Origin: Symbiodinium natans
Lineage: Eukaryota > Sar > Dinophyceae > Suessiales > Symbiodiniaceae
NCBI GenBank assembly: GCA_905221605.1
Contig: CAJNDS010002790.1
Location: forward strand, 778,597-842,596
DNA length: 64,000 nt
Reading direction: 5' to 3'
Shown here: in pieces, positions 10,459-21,049 of the stretch
Numbering within the stretch: position 1 is the stretch's first letter
Layout: each line of letters begins with the position of its first letter
Position numbers and translations under genes: made by a program
Notes under the pieces: generated by a model
Told to the model about the DNA's origin: nothing
Seen by the model: the letters and a program-made list of their open reading frames with translations, nothing else
The model's database searches: none

Positions 10459-13400
10459 GACGCTCTCATGAATTTGTCGCAGCATCATTGTTCAAAAAGG
10501 AGCCTACACCCTTAAAAACAAACTGAAAAACCCTTGAACACAAACCCTCCAACTAGACCCCCCTAAGCCCTACACCCCCCAAACAAGCTCCACAAGCGCC
10601 ATAATTACACGCCTAAGCCCGAACATGCGTCAAACCCCAAACCCCAAACCGCAAACCCCAAAAGCCTAAACCCTATAAACTTTATAAACCCTATAAACCC
10701 TAAACCCGAAACCCCTCAGGAAGTGGCCTGCGAGCTCCTTGCCTGTGCAGACCGCCTAGAGGTGGCGCTCCTCGGCCTGAACAAAGCAGTCCCAGGTTTG
10801 CCGGAGGGGGAGGGGGGGGGGGGGTTGAGGGTTTAGAGGCTTTAGAGGGTTTATAGGGTTGAGGGGGTTTATAGGGTTTATAGGGTTTCTAGGGTTTCTA
10901 GGGTTTCTAGGGCTAAGGATCTTAGGATTTCTTTTGCGGGAGACTGGCATCCACGCATCCCAAAAAGAGGGAAAGGAACCTCCAACAATGAGTTCTTAAC
11001 TTAGCCCTAAACCCCAAAACAGAAACTAGGAGTCCTGAGAGTTAAACCCCTGAACCTTAAAGGAAACCCTAGCAAGAGGGCCCTACCCCCCCCCCCCACC
11101 CCCTGCCCGCCCCTAGACCCTAAACCCTAAGAGACCTTGGAGCCTTAAGCTGTAAACCCTGAACCCTGAAACCCAACTGCTCTGGTTCTGAGAGCCTGAT
11201 CAATGCAAATCCCGAATCAAGTTCCTGGAGTTGGGCTAGCCCAGTCGTGCCCTTCTGTGTTCCCTGTAGGAAAAGCAGCCGGCCAGCCCGGTACCCTCAT
11301 TGTAAATTTGACATGGCTACTGTGCTACCAAGTAGAGCTAAACAATTATACTCTACAACCCTAACCCCTTACACTCGACAATCCCGAACACCACCACTCA
11401 TTCCTAAAACCCAAAACCTAAACCCTAAACTCTCAAATCTAAATCGAGCTCCCCCAAACTCTGGGCCAAACCCGGAGCCCTTAACCCCCGACCTTAACGT
11501 CAAAAATCTTGAAACCCCCCAACGCATGAAACCCTCTGCCCAAAACTCGCAAAAACCCTTAACTTACCCTCACGTTTGAACCTCCTAAACCCTAAACCCC
11601 TGGCACTACACCCTGACACCTTTAACTCTAAAACCCCTAAGCCCCTAAACCCCTAAGCCCTTAAACAGCACCTGGAGTCCAGGAGCCTGCGACGCGAAGC
11701 CTTGGAGCAGATCTGGATCCACCCGAAGGTGCCCGGGATGTAGGGTTTCGGGTGTGGGGTTCAGGGTTTAGGGTTTTTAGGTTTGGGGTTTGGGGGTTTA
11801 GAGTTTATGGTCTAGGGTTTAGGTTTAAAGTTTAGGGGTTTGGGAGTTCAGGGGTTTAGTGTTTAGGGTTCAGGGTTTGGGGTTTGGGGTTTAGGGTTTG
11901 GGGGGGTTTGGGGTTGTGCGGTTTAGGAGTTCAGGGGTTTGGGGGTTTGGGGTGTAAAGTTTGCGGTTTGGTTTTTTTCCGGTCAGCATAAGAGCTTATT
12001 GTTGTAAGTCGATGTAGGGCTTGGGGCAATGTTTGGGCTCCTCCTGTTTGGATGTTGTGGGCTTTTGTTCGCGCTTGGGATTTAGGGATTAGGGTTGTAG
12101 GGCTTCAGGGCTTTGGGCTGTGGGGGGGAGGGGGCCACTTCTGGCCCTGGACGATGTTTCCCCACCTCCCCCTCCCCACTCCCTTCCCCTGCCCTCCCCG
12201 TGATTCTTGTTGCCCCTCTACAGCCCCTTGTGGTCTGTCTGGTTTGCCCTAAAGCATCTTTGACGGTGGGAATTGCGGGCGGCAGTCCTACACCCCAAAA
12301 GGCGATGGTTTGGGTAGTGGCCTGTGAAAGTTCACAGCGGAGGGAGAAAGAAACCTAGCACCAAGGAACACAGATGGCTGAACCTTCGCGACCCCCCCAC
12401 AACACCTGGTGACCATTTCCACATCGTACTTACTGCCGCTGCGCGGCGAGACGCCCGAAACCCTAAACCTTAAGCCTTTGGGCCTTCAGCCTGTAAACCT
12501 TCAGACCCCAAACCTCAAAACCCTACACCCAAGGCCTTCAAACATAAGCCTAAACCCTAAACCCCTACCCCTCCGCCCTAAGCCCAAAACCCCAGATCCC
12601 TCTGCAGGCCGCGCTGAAGTCTCGCCCTTCGCTGCGGGCCAAGCTGCTTGAGGAGCGGGTGGCCCCTTTCGAGGTGCAGGGGTGACAGGGTTTGGGGTTT
12701 GGGGTTTAGTGTTTAGTGTTGAGGGTTTCGGGTTGCCCTACCTGTATGTGTGGACCTCCCAAACGGGGGAGGGGGGAAATCACCCCTACTCTACGCCCTC
12801 CCTCAAAAATACTGGAGTCCATATCATAGGAAGCCGCCAGAAGGGACGCCCTTATTCTAGCTTACCATCCTCTTTTGAGTACCGGTAAAGAGATATAGAG
12901 GAACACACCTCTCAACACAACTCAGTCAGTCCGATATGCCTGACTCCAAGAACTTGCTGGGGTTTTCGATGTCATGGATGTACAACTGAGGAGTCCGAAC
13001 AAACGGTTTAGGGTTTGGGGTTTGGGTTGAGGGTCTTTAGGGTTTAGGATTCCACCCCCCCTCCGCCCGGGTCTGCAGCTCAATTGTTCCCTGGGCTGCG
13101 CAGCACCCAAATGTACGCACTTCCGAAGCAGTTGAAACCACCTTGAGTCCCCAAGGTCCTATAAGCCCCAGAATAAGCCCGAAGCATAAATCCCCAACAG
13201 AGTCGCTGTGAGCCTTAGGTCTTTAAAGCTAGGGTTTAGGGTTTAGGGTTTTGGGGTTTGGGGTTTGGGGTTTAGGGTTTAGGGTTTAGGTTTCATTTTG
13301 CAAACAGTCCCTCGGACGGTCTCGACGAAGCTACAGAATAATTACTAATTGGCAACATCAGCAATTCTGTCTGTGGCATCGCCTTGACATGGCAAAACCC

Positions 13401-16400
13401 CGCAGAGGAAGGGTACTCGAGTTGGCTAACCCAGCGGAGCCCCGCATAGCAGAACCCTAAACCCCAAACCCTAAACCCTAAACCCTAGACCCTAGACCCT
13501 AGACCCTATAACACTGTCGGCCGTGAGATCCGTATGGATCCACTGTACAACCTTCGATGCGTATGGCAGCTTCGGCTGGAATAGCACTGCTAATACTGTA
13601 CAAGCAAACTTCAGGGCTGGCATGTTCTGGATACTCCAAGGTTTAGGGTTTAGGGCTTAGGGTTTAGGGTTTAGGGACTAGGGTTTAGGGTTTAGGGGTT
13701 TCAAGGAGATCTTGGACTCGCCACTGCTCTGCGTGGATGACGACGACTTGGTGTCCATCCTCAACAGCTGGGGCCACGGGAGCCTCGGAAGAGATGTGAA
13801 CCCAGAACTCTCTTAAGTTTAGGGTTTTAGGGTTTAGGGCTTAGGGCTTAGGGCTTAGGGCTTAGGGCTTAGGGCTTAGGGCTTAGGGCTTAGGGCTTAG
13901 GGCTGAGGGCTGAGGGCTGAGGGCTTAGGGCTTAGGGCTTAGGGCTTAGGGCTTAGGGCTTAGGGTTTAGGAGGCTCCCGAACCGGATCCCGAAAAAGGT
14001 GATTCAAATTTGTTGCTTCAGACTCCGGGGGTTTCCAAGGAACTCAGGAACTCAAAGAGTTGCTGAAAAGAAAAGCCCCCACTTGAAGTACTTGTGGGTT
14101 CTATAAGTGGCCTAAAGAAGCGTTATAACCATAGCTACCCTACTTATAGCCTTTCAACCCTACCTCTAAGTACCCCTGCGCCCCCGAGTTGCTTGCACGT
14201 TGAGGAAGAAGCGGAAGGTGGCATCAGAGCAGGACGAGCTACAGCCGATCATCGACAGCCGCACCCTGTCCGGGAAAAAGGGAGGCGAAACTCGCTTTGA
14301 GAGGCTGTGAACCTGCACCTTCCAGGGTGTGGGGGTTCAGGGTTTAGGGTTTCATCAGGGCCATATACACCCTTCTGGTAACCACCGCCCCCCCCAGAAA
14401 TCCAAACTAAGCCCGAAAGGCCTAAACCGGAACTGAGGCGTGGCAGAGCTGCGGGCTCAGAAGCCGCGCAAGAGCCGGCAACACAGCGTAGATGTGCTGC
14501 AGACCCTCTGGTGCCTCTATGAGGAGCTTGGTTTAGGGTTTAGGGTTTAGGGGTTAGGGGTGAGGGGTGAGGGGTGAGGGTTTAGGGTTTAGGGTTTAGG
14601 GTTTAGGGTTTAGGGTTTAGGGCTCAGGGTTTAGGAGGTTCATGGTACTTGGAGAGTGATAGGTAGGGTAGCTATGGTCGTAACCTCATTTTGGGGTACC
14701 TATGACCCTGCGTACAACCCATGCACCAGCCACTACATGGACACTTCTCTACTGACATTCTTAGAAGGCCATCGATGCCAGGTGGCCCAAAAAACGGTAG
14801 CTTCGGGAACCTTCGCCAGGAGGATGGGAGCAGAGGCACCTTCCTGGGTTACTGGGTTACCATCATCCCGGGTCAGCTGAAGGGGCCCTTTGCGCATGAC
14901 GACCTCAGCGCCTTGAGGGACTATGCCAGCAACAGCACTTGCCTGTGCCGCGGCTGAAGCCTCGAAGCCCTTAAAGCAACCGAAACAAGCTCATAATCTG
15001 CAATGGGGGCGCGATAGCTGTGGCGTGGGGCTTGTGTGGCTCTCGGCTTGTGCGGAAGGCCCAGGATGCTTTAGTAGCCGCTAGAAGTTCTAGAACGATC
15101 AGGTTTCCCCTTCTACCCGGATCATGGTGTCACCAAACCAGGAATGAGCACCCTGAAGGGCCGAAGCCTTACAGGTTCTGAGTAGGAACTCACATGCTGT
15201 CCCTGTCATCACTCTTAGTCACCCCATAACCCTACAAATAGCCCCTCGATACTGTCTCTGACATGAACTGGACTCAGTCCCAATGCCCTAAACCTTCTAC
15301 CCGCAACCCTCAACCCTAATTGAGGTGTCTGGGCAAGGGCTGGCTGATCTGGATGCTGCCGCATTTCTCCGTGTACCTCACGAGCTTCTCCTTCTGCAGT
15401 GCCCTGCTTTTTCTGGAGGGCTCTGCGTGTCAAGGCTAGCAGCGTGTTTAACTCTGGGGTGGGGGGGGTTCGGTAGTAAGCTATATACTTTTTCCAGATA
15501 TGTATGGCGATGGCAGCCAACACGCCCTAATCCCCACACTCGTAACCACCCCAAAACCCCAAATACCCAAATCCCCAAATCCGAAACCCTTAACCCTCAA
15601 ACCCCAAATATCTCAAAGTACACCCCCAAACCCCCAAAGAGAGAGGCGCAATGTTGGGGAGCGTCCACTTTCAGATCCTGTGCTCCGGCGATGGTTGCAA
15701 CTGGCATGTGGCGCTGGCTTCAAACAGGGAGGACCAGCTTTCTGCGTCTTAGGGTCTATGGGGCTTCGGGGGGGGGGGGGGGGGGGGGGGGGGTTCTATT
15801 GTTTTTGGGTGGTTTCGGGTTGAGAGGTGTATAGGGTTTGCAGGATTTTTGGGGCTTTCAGGGTGGACAGGGCATGCACTTTGGGTCCTACATTCTTCGA
15901 ACAGTATTTTTTCCACGGTGGGGGGTTGGGCAGTTTAGGGGTTTACTGGGGTCTAGGTACATGGGGCTTGAGGGCCGGAGGGTATATCAATGCAAGTTGA
16001 GGGTCCATCCTTTCAGGTCGCGCTCCTTTGAACATTAAGAAGCGCAAATAAACCCTAAACCCTAAACCCCAAACCCCAAACCCTAAACCCTAAACCGTAA
16101 GCACCCCCATGGAAGCCTGGAGGACCTCAAGGCCTGGAAGCCGGTGCCCTGCGAGAAGCCCCCGAGCCTTTGACCAAACCAGTGTAATAAACCCATGGAT
16201 AATTGTGTTGAGGGTTTAGGGTAAAGGGTATAGGGTTTAGGGGTTTAGGGGTTTAGGGGTTCAGGGGTTAGGGATTTAGGGGTTTGGGGGTTAAGGGGTT
16301 TAGGGGTTTAGGGGTTTAGGGGTTTGGGGTTTAGGGATTTAGGGGTTAGGGGTTTGGTTGGGGTTAGGGCTCTAGGCTTAGGGGTTTAGAGGTTTGGGGT

Positions 16401-18468
16401 TAGGGGTTTAGGCGTTTAGGGCAAGTTAGGGTTTAGGGGTTCGGGGGTCTGGGGTTTAGGGGCTTTGGGGTCTAGGCTTTAGGGGGTGGGATCAAGGGTT
16501 TCGGGTTTGGGGGCTTGGGGTTTGGGGGTTTAGGGTTTGTAGGGTTGTGGGAAGTTTTTAGTGGTGAGAGAGTTCATGGGGTTTGTGGAGTTCTGGCGTT
16601 TAGGGCCTAGGCTCCGATTTAGGGGATTGAGGTTTGAGCTCTGACCGCTCAGGGTTGAGGGTTTGGGGTGTTTGAGTTTAAAGCTTGAGAATACTGTAAG
16701 GCACATAAGCCTCGAAACCCTAAACTACCTAAAACCATAGAAGCCTCCCTTGGCCCTCCCTAAACCCTACACAGAAAGCCAGCTCTCCCTGTTTGAGGCT
16801 TGGATTTCAGGGGGTCTTAGGGTATGTCAGATGTGGATGATGTTGTAAAGCCAATCAAACGCATCAGTCGTCAAAAGATTTTTGAGAAGTTAGAACTCAT
16901 TGAGAATTAGATTGATGAATCATTGACTAAACCTAAACCATTTATATAACTAGCCAATGGGCAAGGATAGTTACTTTACGTATGGACCTGACGGTCTTAC
17001 TCCCGATGAATGTCGGGGTTGTCGGGGTGGAGGGCTGTAGGGACCAACCGCGGAAAGCTTCCTGAGACCTGAGAAGCCCGAACATCCCTACAACCCCCCC
17101 CCACCCCCCGTCCCCCAAAAAAAAAACAAAAAAAACATCCTAAACCCAAAAGGCCCAAAACCCTACTCTACAACCCCGAGAGCCCTGAGAAGCTGAGGAA
17201 CCTTGTGAAGTGGTTCAAGTTGGAGGTCCTGGAGCCCTGGGAGCAAGAAAGCGTCGGTGCTCAGGGTTTAGAGCTGGTAGGGTTCAGGGTTTAGGGTTCA
17301 GGGTTCAGGGTTTGTGGTTTAGGGTTCAGGATTTAGGGTTTTAGGGTTTAGGGTTCAGGGTTTAGGGTTTAGACCTCTTCTTCTTTTTGGTTTAAGAGAC
17401 ACTCGACTTTTGCCTCTTGTTGGGCTAAGGGCTTGCCGATTTTGTGTCGTGTCTATTCGTAACTACATAGTCTGAATACAGTGCCTTACTTCTCTTAAAA
17501 GAGTTCTGAAGTATGGGCCCTTGGGTCGTAAAGTGCGTATATGAAGGGAGGGGAGGGAATGTAAGGGCGCCCAAATTTATGGCCTCAGACTAAGAGCGTT
17601 GACAACTGCCCTGAGATAGGGTTGCTGAGAACTCTAACCCCTAAGCCCAAAACCCTAAACCCCAAACCTTTAACGTTACATTAGGTTCTTTGGAGTTTTC
17701 CGGGCTTTGGTTTGGCTCCTAGGTTCTTAGGGTTTGGGGACATGGGTTAAGCTAGGGAACATCCCAGCCTCAAAACCGGAGCCTCATGAACCCCTTGACT
17801 GTAGTGAAGGCTTATAGTTAAAGCCTAAACCCGAGACAAAAACCTGAACCCCTCAAAGAAGTGATCCGCCATGGTTGCCAGCGTTCCCTTCTTCAGGGCT
17901 TAGGCCCTAAACCCCCCTAACCCTAAACCCCAAACCCCACACCCCAAACCCTAAACCCTAAACCCCAAACCCTAAACCCTTCGGGCTTTTGTTTAGGGGT
18001 GCCTTCAACCCGAACACCTAAACCCTAGACCCTGAATCACGAGAGAGCCCAAGCCTTGGCAGCGGTGCTTCCACGACTTCAGGCTGCAACCATCACCTGA
18101 ATCCGCAGAATCACAATCACAAGGTTTAGGGTTTAGGGTTGAGGGTTTAGGGATTAGGGTTTCGGGTTTAGGTTTTAGGTTTAGGGTCTCGGGAGGGTAG
18201 GGTAAACCAATGTTCGTTAACATTCCCTAGTTACTCCGGAAGACTCCCTAACCTTCTGCGACGATCCCAGGAACCCCCTCGGAACCCTGCCCCCTCGGAC
18301 TCCCCTCCCTAAAATGTTTCGGGTCTATGCGGGTTAGGGTTTAGGAATTAGGGTTTAGGGTTTATGGTTTAGGGTTACCTTGGAGTCCCCTCCCTTAAGG
18401 ATCCTTACGCAAAGGAAGGGGAGTTTAACAACGACTTCTGCATCCACGGCATCCTCCAGGAAGACTGA
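6631..18468 (+). CDS. BTB gene 1: BTB-BACK-discoidin-like protein, 20 micro-exons
   Basis: Probable adaptor protein: BTB/POZ dimerisation domain, BACK-like helices, then an F5/8C (discoidin)-like region, the order seen in BTBD9-type proteins. Hand-placed exons: 6631-6675, 7038-7067, 7493-7549, 8058-8079, 8568-8626, 9497-9571, 9929-9975, 10398-10458, 10720-10766, 11683-11728, 12608-12652, 13706-13792, 14209-14260, 14447-14523, 14820-14944, 15325-15398, 15646-15728, 16123-16152, 17181-17240, 18415-18468. They sum to 1176 nt, all in phase, ending in TGA. The result aligns nearly end to end with the intact 398-residue paralogue at 23771; only about the first eight residues are missing. Donors are GC, GA or GT and acceptors mostly AG|G. 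Introns are largely TTTAGGG-like. Splice sites were chosen by eye with the paralogue as guide, so single borders may be off by a few bases. Confidence 0.75.
9117..9215. mobile_element. TTGGGATGTTTCCCCTTATAC inverted-repeat element in an intron
   Basis: Left end TTGGGATGTTTCCCCTTATA, right end TATAAGGGGGAACATCCCAA, about 20 bp of nearly perfect inverted repeat around a core with CCTTAATGGGTATTCCAATA. It sits in the intron between exons 8568-8626 and 9497-9571 of BTB gene 1 and has no coding capacity. Confidence 0.65.
10720..14260 (+). CDS. BTB gene 1, exons 9-13: BACK-like region with basic cluster
   Basis: Encodes EVACELLACADRLEVA, SLRREALEQIWIHPK, AALKSRPSLRAKLLE, EILDSPLLCVDDDD, VSILNSWGHGSLGR, then KRKVASEQDELQPIID. 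The helices correspond to PEMACEIFVSAG, LRMEAFEQILIYPE and ELLEEILQSAYLCVED of the intact paralogue. The exon at 14209 begins with a basic stretch; with the AAG just upstream it would read RKKRKV, like a nuclear-localisation signal, but which AG is used there is ambiguous. Confidence 0.7.
13816..13970. repeat. TTAGGGC-variant heptamer array
   Basis: About 20 head-to-tail copies of a single variant heptamer (GGGCTTA, a few GGGCTGA), flanked by ordinary GGGTTTA units. It lies in the intron between exons 13706-13792 and 14209-14260 of BTB gene 1. One variant expanded uniformly suggests local slippage or unequal exchange after the original tract arose. Confidence 0.85.
14447..18468 (+). CDS. BTB gene 1, exons 14-20: discoidin-like C-terminus
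   Basis: Encodes VDVLQTLWCLYE, EDGSRGTFLGYWVTI, then WLIWMLPHFSVYLTSFSF, VHFQILCSGDGCNW, DLKAWKPVPC, NLVKWFKLEVLE and DFCIHGILQED-stop. The SxDGxxW motif and the VKWFxLEVL and HGIL blocks are shared with the other two BTB genes, and spacings agree: 17 residues between the Trp of DGxxW and the next Cys, as in BTB gene 3. Exon end 17240 and start 18415 are the least certain borders. Confidence 0.7.
14533..14634. repeat. TTTAGGG array in BTB gene 1 intron
   Basis: Tandem GGGTTTA units with a GGGGTGA subset. It directly follows the GA donor of exon 14447-14523. The same intron also holds a partial inverted-repeat element at about 14635-14710. Confidence 0.8.
16205..16560. repeat. Long degenerate GGGGTTTA-rich tract
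   Basis: About 350 bp dominated by GGGGTTTA octamers mixed with GGGTTTA, all G-rich on the + strand, inside the intron after exon 16123-16152 of BTB gene 1. Too irregular for a real telomere. Confidence 0.75.
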
Positions 18469-21049
18469 CGGGCTTCTTGTAAAGGGTTTGTAGGGTTTAG
18501 GGTTTAGGGTTTAGGGCTCAGGGTTTAGGGTGTAGTCTCTGTTTCTACAGGCTTTCAGGGTTCCCATGTCTTATAGGGTTTTATAGGCTTTTGTAGGTGT
18601 TTAGCGTGGGTGTCGCAGGGTTTCTAGGGCTTTGCGGGGTTTTATTAGGGCTGATAGGGTTTAGGCCGTATGGCTTGCTCCAAGGGGGGAAGTGCGCTCT
18701 CTGCATCGCCTTTTCGGCTGTCTATACCACCCTGAACAACAAGGAATCTAGGTGAGACAAAGGGGCCAAACTACAAGAGTTGTACTACAAGAGTTGTACT
18801 ACAATAGACCACCGAAAGGGAGACGCCAGAATTGAGCTCAGCCCCCCAAGTGGGTCGGGCACGGACGAGCCTGCACATTTGATGCTTGGCCGCTGCCCTG
18901 TACAAAAGTCCGGCAAACAGGGGCAAAGGAACCCCGTTCGGAAAAGGAAGCAGATTGCAACAAGGAGTGCGCAGTTGTGCTCTCAGCAGGGATAGACATG
19001 CCAGAATCTATCCGCTCCTGTGATATCATGAGGAGTTTGTTGCACCATGACAGATGCAAGCTCGCATGTAAGCTACAGTCCTATGCTCATGTAATCCTAG
19101 CAGGCGTAAGTACAGGTGCCTAGAGGAAGCGACTACCCGAAACGCTAAGCCAAAAGCTCTACTTAGCTGGGCCCTATCATGTTAAGCCGCGTCCCTATCA
19201 TGAAACTACTACGCCTTCATTCATACCATGCCGTAGGAGTATGTTTTAGGGCCACAAGCCGTCAAGAAGATGGGGTATTACACGGGTTTACGATTGGGGC
19301 ACTCTTGCCACTGAGCTCATCGAGCTAACGAGAATTGAACCCAATCCCAGCCCGTCCTCGTAGCGCGACCAGAGCAACCCATGCATGTCATGAAATGTAG
19401 GCTGAGCTGCTTGTACAACCTGAGTGACGCGCCGGCTGCCCAGATCTCGATGTGCGGCGACTTGAGCGGATTTGGTGGATGAGAGACTTTGATTCGGCTT
19501 TGAGGCTATATGTCTTCCATTGTTTCGGTGCATGTTCATCTGCAGGACGTGTAGCACTTGCCTTGCTTGGCGCACTCGACTGGCCAGCTTCCCCAAAAGC
19601 CTGCAGAGCCACGCTGCGGTACTGTCCCTGGACGCTGCAGCGTGGTAGGTTTTGAGGCTTCATCCACGCTACAGTCATGCGATAGTGCTTCGAAAAGGTT
19701 CGGCTTAAAGGTGTCCGTCTTTCGATGCTCCAAGGTGCTTGAGACTGTTTCACCCCGTTGAATCAAGAGCTTCGCAAGTCTTTCTTTGACCGCCCCAAAA
19801 CTCGAAGCACCCCCTGAAGCCCAAATTCCTAAAGGCATGCGATGTCATCTGCAAAGAGACTCCAACTGCCACCTGGACCTGGGGCTCCTTGGCAGTACCT
19901 GTGGTTTAGGGTTTAGGGTTAAGGGGTACAGCATTTTTTTGGTGGTAGTCTCGAAATCATTGCAAATACATCGCTTTGAGGGGTTCTCTTTCTCCCAGGT
20001 GCCGAGAGGGAAGGTTCACCCCCAAAGGCAGCACATGAACAGGTCGGGACTTTCGCAATGAACTGTCGCTCCATACAAGTTACTCCCAAAGATCGAAGAA
20101 AAGGCGGAGAGATTCAGAAATTTAGGGGGGATTGGAAGTGAAGGAGTGGGTCGTGGGAACCTCTCATGTCTCCGGCCTAGGCGAAGTACTGTACTTGTTG
20201 TTGCGTGGTTTGGGTCCACTGGGCCACGTCGCCAGAGGATTCGGATGAATTGAGAGCGCTTCAAAGCTGCTCGCCTGCGGCACTCCCGCAGGCGATTGGC
20301 CCAATGCCCTAAGCACAGGCGAACTTATGGGTCCTATTCCGAGGCCATTCCCCAGATCGTCTCCAGATCCCTTCCTGCGGCAGTGGGGAATGTTTCCAGA
20401 AGCCTCAAGAATTATCGACATGAAGCCCCCTCATCTCCCCCTTTCGAAAAACGGGAGAAAATACCCAAGATGCCCATTCAGCTTAAATGTGAGTGTCTTG
20501 TCTTAAACCAAAGGATCCAGCGAACACTTTGGCCCCCACAGTCGCCCAGCATCTGCTGTCAAAAGGGGGGGGGGTCCTTTGGTGTACCCTCCCTCCCTTA
20601 GCGAAGAAATCTGCACCCCGGTTCCGAAGCTCCTTTTTTTTTGTCTTTGTCTGGCGATCCAAGTCCATATTGGACGTAGCCCAAAACTCATGCATTAAAT
20701 TCAGGTTTGAAGCAGTTTGCACTCAAGGAAGCCCTCACGCCTGTAACACGAGGAACCCATCCCTGGAGCAGAAATCTGCGTGACCCAGCCTATGCACAAA
20801 AAGGCAAACTGGTACAGCAGCGTCGCGCAAGCTCTATGAGCAGCAAAGCGCCAAAACTATTCATGTGGAGACAGGAGAGGGACCCTCCGAAAGTGTGACA
20901 ACAAGCGCTGGCCCATGAACGACCACGAAGCCAGCAACATATCTACAGGACAACAGGGAGGGCTGATCATCAGATTTCCCTGCGGTCCAGCTTTGAGCAT
21001 TCCTCCAGGGGCTGGGAGAGGCAAGAACAAAGCTAACACGCCCCACACT
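18469..21049. other. Mostly repeat-poor stretch, no gene recognised
   Basis: After short TTTAGGG tracts up to about 18670, the sequence from about 18700 to 21049 has almost no telomere-like repeats (one short run at 19903-19925). Several frames of 60-120 codons are open on both strands, as expected of GC-rich DNA, but none shows a recognisable domain. It may hold the 3' flank of the minus-strand polyubiquitin-like gene. Confidence 0.4.

Noticed and set aside
15325-15834. 169-codon plus-strand frame
   Set aside because: Runs through two real exons in the wrong frame, an intron and a G-run; exons 15325-15398 and 15646-15728 read in other frames match the paralogues.
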